A stretch of 64,000 nt of DNA from Cyrtodaria siliqua (lineage: Eukaryota; Mollusca; Bivalvia; Adapedonta; Hiatellidae). Location of the stretch: positions 1 to 64,000 of the forward strand of contig JAWPHD010010270.1 of assembly GCA_037043455.1 (NCBI GenBank), given 5' to 3'. A program made the translations under genes and the position numbers. The notes beneath the pieces are model-generated. The model made no database searches. It saw only the letters and a program-made list of their open reading frames with translations, and was not told the DNA's origin. Shown here piece after piece: positions 46,701 to 57,173 of this stretch. How positions within the stretch are numbered: position 1 is the stretch's first letter; each line of letters opens with the position of its first letter.

Positions 46701-47610
46701 TATTTCTTCGTTTTTATCAATGCATTACCATGCCTGTTAATTGCTCTTACAGAGTTTATGCAAATATGTTATAGAATCAATTTTGAGGTTAAAAATATAA
46801 CTGGTTTCTGGAGTTGTCTTGTATTAAGAACATGTATACTCATGTCGATGGTTTCTTCCTATACTGTTTTGTCTGTTATCTGTTGATATCTGTTGATATC
46901 TTGATTTAAAAAAACACGAAGGACATATATCTAATTAGTCTTGCATTAATTTTTGCATTTCTTCCCAATAATAATTTCCTTGATAAGAATTACAAGAACC
47001 AGATCTGCTTATTAATTGAATTGCCCCGGTAGTCCATCAAAGTGCCCTGTTGAAAGTCAACCTGATTAAATATCAGTCCATATTTATTTGAAGGTTATTT
47101 TATTAATATGTCAAGTGAGTGCGTCTTTTCAGATACGAAAAATGATACAGTTTCAAAACATAAAGTGTATACGCTGTCTTGCTCTGATACTGAAACGATA
47201 CCGCTAATTATTGAGATAACGATCCTGCAGTTAAGCGAAGATTTTAATTGATTCCATATAATGAATTTTCCCCTCTTAAATGGAGCGGAATAAAAAAAAA
47301 ATAACGTGCGTGTGTGGTTTGTTCTTTAGTTTTCGTTTTCCAATTGACAGCATAGACAAGCTGATACTGCTGTTCAATAATACGCTGAGATTTTATTTTA
47401 ATGTCAAAATAGATGTTAAACCGTTATGTCATCGTTCTACCATATTATATATTAAAATGTCTGTCTTACATTAGGATAGACCAATTTTAGTTTTAGTTAC
47501 GAAACTATAACCCATGACAAACTGCGTTACTAATGAGCAATGGCCACTATAGAATTAATTGAATATCTATGGAGTTTATACTTGACGTTTTGTATGGTGG
47601 CTGATTTGTG
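43760..47610. other. Gene-poor stretch
   Basis: No gene was assembled. A perfect 30-bp direct duplication occurs at 44251-44280 and 44281-44310. A tRNA-like B box (GGTTCGAATCCC at 45967) without a matching A box or acceptor stem suggests a decayed SINE. Confidence 0.5.
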
Positions 47611-47614
47611 CCAT

Positions 47615-47992
47615 CTCGTCTTTTCGCCGCAAAATAACGCCGAGCGAAAAAATGCCTGGCGAAATAAATAAAAGACGTTAAAAACGCTGGGCGAAGTAAC
47701 AAAAAAAAGAAAAAGAAAAACGCCGAGAGAAAAGACGACAAATAGTCAAAACGCCGGGCGAAAAAAAGAAAAGATGAAATCCCAGCAAGCGAAAAGACGA
47801 CATTTTATATATTTATATTTTCGTTATTTCGTCCGGCGTTTTTTCGTCTTTTCACCCGGCGTATTTTGTATGGTGTTATTTCGCGTGGCGTCTTTTCATT
47901 GTTTCAGCTTTTTTTTTTATCATTTCGCGTGGCGTCTTTTCGCTCGGCATCTGTTCGCGTAGCGTTATTTCGCCCGGCGTTATTTCCAAATG
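47615..47992. repeat. CGCCGGGCGAAA foldback array, first copy
   Basis: The left half repeats variants of cgccgggcgaaaaga or cgccgagcgaaa; the right half repeats the reverse complement (cttttcgcccggcgttattt), with the switch near 47800. A second array is at 52108-52343. Confidence 0.85.
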
Positions 47993-48235
47993 ACCGTTTA
48001 CTCGTATACATATATGCAATATGTATGGCAAATTCATAAATTAACGACCTATTATGACCACAAATACGACTTAAAAACGGTATCATACACTATCTTGCAC
48101 CAACATCGTTCTCATAAGTAACACATATCCTGCGTATCTAATATTAAGGGAGTTCTGCATCTAAGGAAGAAATGCGTTGTTTTAAATAATTCTTTGATGT
48201 GTGAGTCAGTATGCGTTTATCTATACAGACATACA

Positions 48236-48465
48236 TCAATACAATCGATCAAATGATCAAAATAACATTTTACAATTATTATCAATAAGTCAATCCAGTA
48301 TACAATGAAAGTAAAATACATACACAAGCCTGATGGCGGAAATGAGCTATTCAATACAATCGATCAAATGATCAAAATAACATTTTACAATTATTATCAA
48401 TAAGTCAATCCAGTATACAATGAAAGTAAAATACATACACAAGCCTGATGGCGGAAATGAGCTAT
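48236..48465. repeat. 115-bp perfect tandem duplication
   Basis: Units start at 48236 and 48351 with tcaatacaatcgatcaaatg and are identical as far as gaaatgagctatt. Confidence 0.95.
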
Positions 48466-48548
48466 TTAATAATGAAAACCCCGTCTTCATGGCCACATTA
48501 CTTTGAAAGTGAATCCTATAAACCGAGTCAAAGCTGTTGTAAGAAATA

Positions 48549-49504
48549 CGAGGAGCGTTCATTATATAATGCAACTAGCCGTCGTATTCACCTTGTGTGA
48601 GGTTTACACGCGAAATTTTAAAATGATCTTATAGAATGAACCTTTAGTGACATTTTCTGAACATTTTATTAAAATCAGTGAATATATAAGTCTATGACGA
48701 CTGTTTAGTTGGGACCTATTCATATACACTGCCTTAAAAAGCTCCAGAAAATGTTAATGAATTTGCATAGGTCGTAATGTTGGATTCTAAAAAAAAGTGC
48801 ATTTTGCAGCAAAGTAATTTATTCAAACTTTTGTTGTAACTAGAAGTATGTGTAAATATTACGTAAACGATGTTTTCAATACAAAAAATCGATATAGTCC
48901 AAGGCAAGAAATGCCGTTTTCTTGGAAATATAAAAGTCCTGAAAATATCAAATTTCAATAAAAATAATAGTCAAAATCAGTTTGAAGATATGACGGAAAA
49001 TGGTTTTAAATATATGGATGACGAATTGAAGGGATACTCTAAAGATTTAATATAAAATCAACAATTTTAGTTACCCCGCTCCAAAAATATTAAAGCCTGA
49101 AGTTGGTCTTCGCTTTTTAAGCATAAAATGTAAGCTAAATTTTGTGGCACTGACAACATTTAAGGAGCAATAAACTCAAAAATAAACACATTACAAATAA
49201 AAACTACGAACATTTTCATATGGAAGATATAACCGTTTGTGGTTTAGGCAAAAACGTCCATATTTGCCGTCGAAATTAGATTTTTAGTCAAAATAAAAAA
49301 AAATCCGTTTTTGGCGTGTTCAGTATCATTTACATGTCTTAAAAAAATGCCCTCAAAACACATTTTTTATTGGATTGAAGTATCTGAAACTTGATAAATT
49401 AATGGAGGAAAGTTTATCTTAAGTTAATCAGTATCAACAACTACAGCAATGGACAATAATTAAATTTTAGGACCATAGTTGCATTATATAATGAACGCCC
49501 CTCG
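48549..49504. mobile_element. Mariner-type TIR element without transposase
   Basis: The left end CGAGGAGCGTTCATTATATA and the right end TATATAATGAACGCCCCTCG form a long inverted repeat flanked by TA (48547-48548, 49505-49506). Short frames inside show no transposase motif. Confidence 0.88.
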
Positions 49505-49679
49505 TACCAGCCTAAGTAATGTTAGATTTACTAAAATTAATATCTGTGAGAGGGATTATGTATGTTATTTAAATTGCGCAATTAATCAAGAAATGTCAGC
49601 AGTAAGTGAAACATGGCCCCGGAAAGGTTTTCTAATAGTAATTTCTCATTGTGATTAACATCTGTTATGGCTGAGACGC

Positions 49680-49925
49680 AACTTTGACTCATTTGACCTT
49701 TGGCCTCCAAATGTGACCTTGACCTCTGAGGTACGGACATGATTCTTGCGCCGATACACCGTCTCATTGTAATTAACATTCGTGTGAAGTTTCGTGCAAT
49801 TCCCTTCAGTACTTTCTAAGTTATGCCTAAGTTATTGTTTCGGACAGCCAAACGGACGAACGGACAAACGGACAGACGGTGCAATTGCTATATGCCTCCC
49901 TTCGGGGACATAAACAACAAAATAA
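49680..49925. repeat. Dispersed repeat with tgaccttgacc and gacggac motifs
   Basis: It contains aatgtgaccttgacctctga, tgtgaagtttcgtgcaattc, and tail cggacaaacggacagacgg followed by ctcccttcggggacataa. Confidence 0.65.
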
Positions 49926-50089
49926 TTGTGGCCGAAATTAATGTACATAACTTAACAAAAAAAACACGCATGATTATAGCTGTTTTTAAGAATTGTAGCC
50001 ATATAAATACAGTGTTTAGAATAGATGATTGTTGCCCCCATCTGGTTTCCAGTTCAAACACGTTCTGCCTAGAGTTAAATCAAATTTAA

Positions 50090-51215
50090 CCTTTATATGA
50101 AACTGATATCTTGAATATTTTTAGTTATTTATTTATTTATTAAAGTCTCATCATAGTATATACAGTCTACAATAGCATAAAACAACAACACATAATATTA
50201 TACACCATGTCACTCTTGTAAGAGTTATAAGAGACTAAAAGATATATATGATATCTTCTAAAAATATACTATATTTTACAATATTAATACTATATGTCAT
50301 ACAATTATCACACAATTCTTCTTTTTTTTTTTTTTTTCACAGCAATTTACCACATTACCATATTCATTTAATTTATTTTTACAATGATAAGAATTGAGCT
50401 ATAATCGTTAATCCTGAGCAGAGTGTACTTATAAGTATAATTACAAAATGCTCTAAAAATGTATTAAACTTTGACTGTGCAAACAATTTTGTAAGTGTGG
50501 AATGTATTATTTGATCAACATTTTGCGATTTTTCGTAATTGTTATTGTTTTAATAAAATATATTTTCACGCTCAAACTTTTAACCAGCGGTGGGTAGCCT
50601 GAGGGATGGGATGCAGTGCGAGGCCATGTAATTACTGCAGGCTGTTTAGGGATGGGTCATGCAAAATATACTGTTAGTTTAAGGGGTGAACCAGAAAAAA
50701 TGCCCAGACGAAAGAAAGGTCAATATTAATATTGAGAGTATTACATATATTACATATCTGGATGCACATTAAGTATGCAGACTGGGGGAGGGGTGGAGTG
50801 GGGTGGGCAGTGTTAATTTGAGGGATTGGGAGAGTAGTTTTATACAACTAGCCCGTGTGGTAGTAGTAGGCGGTGGTGGTGGTGGTTGTGGTGGTGGGGA
50901 TTAAGACTAGCCTTTCAAGCAACATATGAATGAGTGGGACGATCCCTCATGTATGTACACAATAGCATTCTCCATAGTGTGGTGTGGGTCACTGAAATAC
51001 ATGCTGGAACATTTAATAATGCAACATACTCAGGCCTGGGTCATGAAAAATACAAAGCGGTGTTGAGTGGAAATCCTCCCAGCGTACATCTCTCCCCATG
51101 ACAAAATGAAAAGTCCACAAGATTCCGCTATTCTGTCATTCGATGTAACTTTCACAGTCTGTACAGATTTTACCTTTTGTATATGATACGTTACCCAACA
51201 AACAAGCATACTCGC
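50090..51215. other. Gene-poor stretch with a G-rich patch
   Basis: No exon was recognised. Positions 50784-50807 hold four runs of three or more G (GGGGGAGGGGTGGAGTGGGG, then TGGG), able to form a G-quadruplex; a GGT microsatellite lies at 50869-50898. Confidence 0.55.
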
Positions 51216-51222
51216 TTATATA

Positions 51223-51470
51223 CTCAGTTGCAAAAGAAAGTGGACACTGAGTTTTGTTGAGATTTAATTGTATAAATTGTTTTTAGAATTAAATTGACAA
51301 ATTCCAATGAATATGCCAATGTTTGGTACCAAATGTTTTATTATTCCATTGCAAATATCATGTTGTCATTTGTTTTTCAATAGGTCGAATCATTAAGGGA
51401 CTGTCGCTTGATAAAGAGGATACGGTGTAAAGTAAAATCTTCAAAGTGTCCAGTTTCTTTTGCAACTGAG
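51223..51470. mobile_element. Short Tc1/mariner-like MITE, 248 bp
   Basis: CTCAGTTGCAAAAGAAAGTG at the left pairs with the right end CTTTTGCAACTGAG (27 bp with one mismatch), flanked by TA on both sides. Confidence 0.9.
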
Positions 51471-52107
51471 TATATTGTATGAGCCTTAATCAACATCACA
51501 CGTAAATATTTGTTGATGTCAACACATGTCATGTTTGTGTGGTTTGTATATGTACAATTATCTATAGAGTATGTTCATGGATACAAAGAAGTGTGCTTGT
51601 ATATTGACCACATTAAAAACAAACAATGTAAACAATAAACAGCACAAATAAGTCACTTTTGCTGATCACCGCCACATATTTCACTTTTATTTCTCACCCA
51701 GTACTTGTACTCATCTTGTTTTCTATCTAACTTCCTGGCACAAGAAACTACGTCTTACTGAGTAATTTTTAAGCAGAATACGAAAAAGACCCCATCAAAT
51801 TCGGTGTTTTAAGTCAGTTCATCAAGTTATGGTTAATTACCCTATGTAGATCGATATCTTCTTGATTATTTATTATTATTTATTTATTGATTAACTTTCC
51901 CACTGGAAAATGCGCTTCTCCCATTGAATAAGAGCGTTTTCACGCAGACAAATCACAGACTGAATCGAATAATATTTCCGTCCATCTCTCAAATGTGTGT
52001 TTTGATGAGACAACCAATCTACACAATAACAAAAACTCCGAGCATATTATTTGTTAAACTATGTTAAGACATGAGTCCCAAATACATTGCTGTTTTATTT
52101 GTATAAA

Positions 52108-52343
52108 ATTCCGAAAAAAAACGCCGGGCAAAATAACAAAAAGACCCCAAGAGAAATAACGCCGGGCGAAAAGACGCCACGTGAATAGACGCCGGGCAAA
52201 TGTTGTTTTTTTTCGTCCGACGTTTTGACTATTTGTCGCCTTTTCGTTCGGCGTTTGTTTCGTTTTTTTCATTATTTTGCACGGCGTTTTTTGTCTTTTC
52301 GTTATTTTGCCCGGCGTTATTTCGCTCGGCGTTATTTCGTGTA
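52108..52343. repeat. CGCCGGGCGAAA foldback array, second copy
   Basis: The left half has aacgccgggcgaaaagacgc; the right half has gttattttgcccggcgttat. Orientation switches near 52205. Confidence 0.85.
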
Positions 52344-52666
52344 TCCAAAGTTTATATTATAGTGATTTTGCATTTTTTACAGAGACTTGTACATGAAAAA
52401 CTTTAAAACATATATTTTCTGAAACTACAACTTATAAGGCTCTCGTGAATGCATGTAGCACTACCTTAAGGTCCGCTACAAAGTATGTTCAAATTGTGAC
52501 CTTAGTGTCTATTTGACCTCTCCCCGGGTGTCACAGTTTTACATAGAGTTATATAGGACAATCTTTAAAACATCTGCTGTAGCTGCACGAGCTCGAGTTC
52601 TAACGCTTTGCATGTAGAATAAGCTTATATTTCCGAGTCTAAAACGTTTGACCAAATGTTGACCCT

Positions 52667-55595
52667 ATGCTCACCTTCATAATGAGCTTCACCTCCATAA
52701 TGTGCTTCATCTTCATCATGTGCTTCACCTTCATCATGTGCTTCACCTTCATAATGAGCTTCGCCTTCATGATGTGCTTAACCTTCATCATGTGCTTCAA
52801 CTTCATAATGAGCTTCACCTTCATAATGTGCTTCACCTTCATAATGAGCTTCACCTTCATAATGTGCTTCACCTTCATAATGAGCTTCACCTTCATAATG
52901 TGCTTCACCTTCATGATGTGCTTCGCCTTCATGATGAGCTTCGCCTTCATGATGTGCTTCGCCTTCATGATGAGCTTCACTTTCATGATGTGCTTCACCT
53001 TCATAATGTGCTTCGCCTTCATAATGAGCTTCGCCTTCATGATGTGCTTCACCTTCATAATGTGCTTCGACTTCATAATGAGCTTCACCTTCATAATGCG
53101 CTTCGACTTCATAATGAGCTTCACCTTCATAATGAGCTTCGCCTTCATCATGTGCTTCGCCTTCATAATGAGCTTCACCTTCATGATGTGCTTCGCCTTA
53201 ATGATGTGCTTCGCCTTCAAGATGAGCTTCGCCTTCATCATGAGCCTCGCCTTCATAATGAGCTTCGCCTTCATAATGTGCTTCGCCTTCATAATGAGCT
53301 TCGCCTTCATGATGTGCTTCGCCTTCATAATGAGCTTCGCCTTCATGATGTGCTTCGCCTTCATGATGAGCTTCGCCTTCATGATGTGCTTCGCCTTCCC
53401 CTTCATCATGTGCTTCACCTTCATAATGTGCTTCACCTTCATAATGAGCTTCACCTTCATGATGTGCTTCACCTTCATAATGAGCTTCGCCTTCATCATG
53501 TGCTTCGCCTTCGTAATGTGCTTCGCATTCGTAATGAGCTTCGCCTTCGTCATGTGCTTCGCCTTCTTAATGAGCTTCACCTTCATCATGTTCTTCGCCT
53601 TCGTAATGAGCTTCGCCTTCATAATGAGCTTCGCCTTCATAATGTGCTTCACCTTCATAATGAGCTTCACCTTCATGATGTGCTTCGCCTTCATAATGAG
53701 CTTCGCCTTCATGATGTGCTTCGCCTTCATCATGTGCTTCGCCTTCGTAATGTGTTTCGCCTTCGTAATGAGCTTCGCCTTCATCATGTGCTTCGCCTTC
53801 TTAATGAGCTTCACCTTCATCATGTTCTTTGCCTTCGTAATGAGCTTCGCCTTCATCATGTGCTTCGCCTTCGTAATGAGCTTCACCTTCATCATGTGCT
53901 TCACCTTCATAATGAGCTTCGCCTTCGTAATGTGCTTCGCCTTCATAATGAGCTTCACCTTCGTAATGTGCTTCGCCTTCGTAATGAGCTTCGCCTTCAT
54001 CATGTGCTTCGCCTTCGTAATGTGCTTCGCCTTCATCATATGCTTCACCTTCATAATGAGCTTCGCCTTCATAATGTGCTTCACCTTCATACTGAGCTTC
54101 ACCTTCATCATGTGCTTCACCTTCATAATGAGCTTCGCCTTCATAATGTGCTTCGCCTTCATAATGAACTTCGCCTTCGTAATGTGCTTCGCCTTCATCA
54201 TGTGCTTCGCCTTCATAATGAGCTTTGCCTTCATAATGTGCTTCGCCTTCATAATGAGCTTCGCCTTCGTAATGTGCTTCGCCTTCATCATATGCTTCAC
54301 CTTCATAATGAGCTTCGCCTTCATAATGTGCTTCGCCTTCATAATGAGCTTCGCCTTCATAATGTGCTTCACCTTCATAATGAGCTTCGCCTTCGTTATG
54401 TGCTTCGCCTTCATCATATGCTTCACCTTCATAATGAGCTTCGCCTTCATAATGTGCTTCACCTTCATACTGAGCTTCACCTTCATCATGTGCTTCACCT
54501 TCATAATGAGCTTCGCCTTCATAATGTGCTTCACCTTCATAATGAGCTTCGCCTTCGTAATGTGCTTCGCCTTCATCATGTGCTTCGGCTTCATAATGAG
54601 CTTCGCCTTCGTAATGAGCTTCACCTTCGTAATGAGCTTCGCCTTCATCATGTGCTTCGCCTTCTTCATGAGCTACGCCTTCATAATGTGCTTCGCCTTC
54701 GTAATGAGCTTCGCCTTCATCATGTGCTTCGCCTTCATCATGTGCTTCGCCTTCGTAATGAGCTTCGCCTTCGTAATGAGCTTCACCTTCGTAATGAGCT
54801 TCGCCTTCATCATGTGCTTCGCCTTCTTCATGAGCTACGCCTTCATAATGTGCTTCGCCTTCATCATGTGCTTCGCCTTCATCATGTGCTTCGGCTTCAT
54901 AATGAGCGTCACCTTCGTAATGAGCGTCACCTTCGTAATGAGCTTCACCTTCGTGATGAGCGTCACCTTCGTAATGAGCTTCACCTTCATCATGTGCTTC
55001 ACCTTCGTAATGAGCTTATTGAGCTTCAAGCTTCACCTTCGTAATGAGCTTCATCTTCATCATGTGCTTCACCTTCATAATGAGCTTCACCTTCATAATG
55101 AGCTTCGCCTTCATAATGTGCTTCGCCTTCATAATGTGCTTCACCTTCGTAATGAGCTTATTGAGCTTCAAGCTTCACCTTCGTAATGAGCTTCACCTTC
55201 ATAATGTGCTTCGTCTTCGTAATGAGCTTCACCTTCGTGATGAGCGTCACCTTCGTAATGAGCTTCACCTTCATCATGTGCTTCACCTTCGTAATGAGCT
55301 TCACCTTCATAATGTGCTTCACCTTCATCATGTGCTTCGCCTTCATACTTCGTAATGAGCTTCACCTTCATAATGAGTGTAATGAGCTTCACCTTCATAA
55401 TGAGCTTCACCTTCATAATGAGCTTCACCTTCATCATGTGCTTCGCCTTCATACTTCGTAATGTGCTTCACCTTCGTAATGAGCTTCACCTTCATCATGT
55501 GCTTCACCTTCGCAATGTGCATCGCCTTCGTAATGTGCTTCGCCTTCGTAATGTGCTTTTACTTCGTAATGTGCTTCATCTTCATAATGTGCTTA
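52667..55595. repeat. 18-bp repeat array, about 160 units
   Basis: The unit is gcttcaccttcataatga, with common variants at four sites and a 36-bp alternation of gag and gtg. Because 18 is divisible by three, four frames stay open for long distances and produce frames of hundreds of codons (for example 52667-55186 plus, 52639-54669 minus). Near 55014 and 55157 the same short spacer (gagcttattgagcttcaagc) interrupts the array. These frames are best treated as repeat artefacts, though one register is unusual (see findings). Confidence 0.95.
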
Positions 55596-55599
55596 GTCT

Positions 55600-56640
55600 C
55601 ATATGAAATGTGCATATGCAGTTACATTAAGCCGCAAATTACCTTCCAGTTAATTACTGTTAATGCAACTGTTCGGTCTAGAAAGTTCGGCGCCTCGGAT
55701 GTGTTTTGTTGCTAAATCATAAATATAAATTTAAATGGGGAATAATACATATAATTTCAACATGTTTATTTCTATCAAAACTAGAATTTATTAGAGCCTT
55801 AAAGCGTCATATGCATTACCATTAATGACTTATACAACCCACCTAGCAGAGTCCTTTAGTTTTTTTCCAGTTTATTTAACTATTTCATCAACATAATTAA
55901 ACCGTACGGATATCTGAGTTTAGTGCATGTGCAGGCTGGATATGAACCTGAAACACATCCTGCCGCTTGTATTCGTATTTGGATTGACACCAATTATGCT
56001 TTCAGATCGCTTCCAGCCCCTTTTAAGCACGCCATTACTAACAGACATAAAATAAAATTAGGTCTCTGTTACATACCCATTTACATTTTTTCAATGGCAT
56101 TATCCGTAAGTATCAGGTATTATACATGTATAACAAATTAAAAAAACACTGACCCATAATTTTAAGAATACTTCTGTAATTTAAATTGCACACTAATTAT
56201 GAACAACTCAAATCCTTCTACCTGTATACTGTGCATCAGTATACTATAAACATGTTTTAAATGCATTTTAAATATTTTTCCAATATCACAATATTTTCAG
56301 AGAAACAGTCATCGTTTTCAATGTTGTTTATTTAACCTACAATATTAAAACACCTTTATTTGCAATCCGATCTTTCGATCATTTCCTCTTTCTTTTCCAA
56401 GTCCTTATTACATAATGTGTTCGGTAAGTTATGGCATAGACATGTATATATGCCTATGGTTATGTTTAGAAACGAAGCACATTTAAAAATATGCTAAAGC
56501 GTTATAAACCAAACTATATACTTTGCTAAACCAACGCATTATCATGAGTGAAAGGCATCCTTAGCTGAATACACTCTAGTTAGGCGTAACTGATTGTGCA
56601 ATTCTGTACACTTAGTACATTCATGCTACCAAATCAGAAT
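55600..56640. other. No gene seen
   Basis: AT-rich sequence between the 18-bp array and the 3' end of the unnamed gene. Confidence 0.5.
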
Positions 56641-56656
56641 TTTATTTTTATTTATT
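56641..56656 (-). terminator. Poly(A) signals of the unnamed gene
   Basis: On the minus strand overlapping AATAAA hexamers occur here, 57 to 72 bases past the stop codon, as expected for a 3' end. Confidence 0.55.
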
Positions 56657-56712
56657 TTTTTAAAAAAAGTTGTTTTAAGTAAGATGAAAAGTCAAAAATT
56701 CAACAAGCCCGT

Positions 56713-57173
56713 TTAACGCTCCGGAACCAGAGGCCAACTGATACGCCTAACGGCGAAGGATTCCCACTTTGACCAGCACATTTTACCACAGCATGATTGA
56801 CTCCCAAAAAATCGCTCGTCATTTAGACGCTTGCAAGTCATATTTATAAGGAGTTGTTTCAACTTCTGGTTGCCATTAACCCTCTTCCACGTTCTCCCAC
56901 GTGTGTGGGGCTGTGTCTTGTGTACGATTAGTGTAGAGCGTTTGAATCGCTTTGCGTCTGGAAGTGGCTTTGCGTCTGGAAGTGAAATGTCGTCGCCACA
57001 AACGTCTGACAGTTTCCGCTTTCTTGTGTTGATCTTGGAAACATTAGACCGCGTAACCTTGGAGAAGGAACTGAGGCAATCTCCAACAGAATTGCAAGCG
57101 TCTGCCAACTTCTGTACGTCTATCTGTCCTACAAGATCTAAGTTATCGAAATGAATGTTTAAGAAAACGCTTC
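56713..57173 (-). CDS. Unnamed gene exon 3
   Basis: The acceptor is cacctgcag|GAAG, with a short pyrimidine tract. The exon encodes residues 66-217, starting SVFLNIHFDNLD and ending SWPLVPER before TAA at 56715-56713. The basic stretch RKRK lies at residues 115-118. Confidence 0.65.

Noticed and set aside
52639..55186. Very long frames of 676, 839 and 780 codons
   Set aside because: They arise because the 18-bp unit is divisible by three and its sequence lacks stops in four registers; in these frames the unit variants change amino acids freely, and no splice or promoter context supports them.
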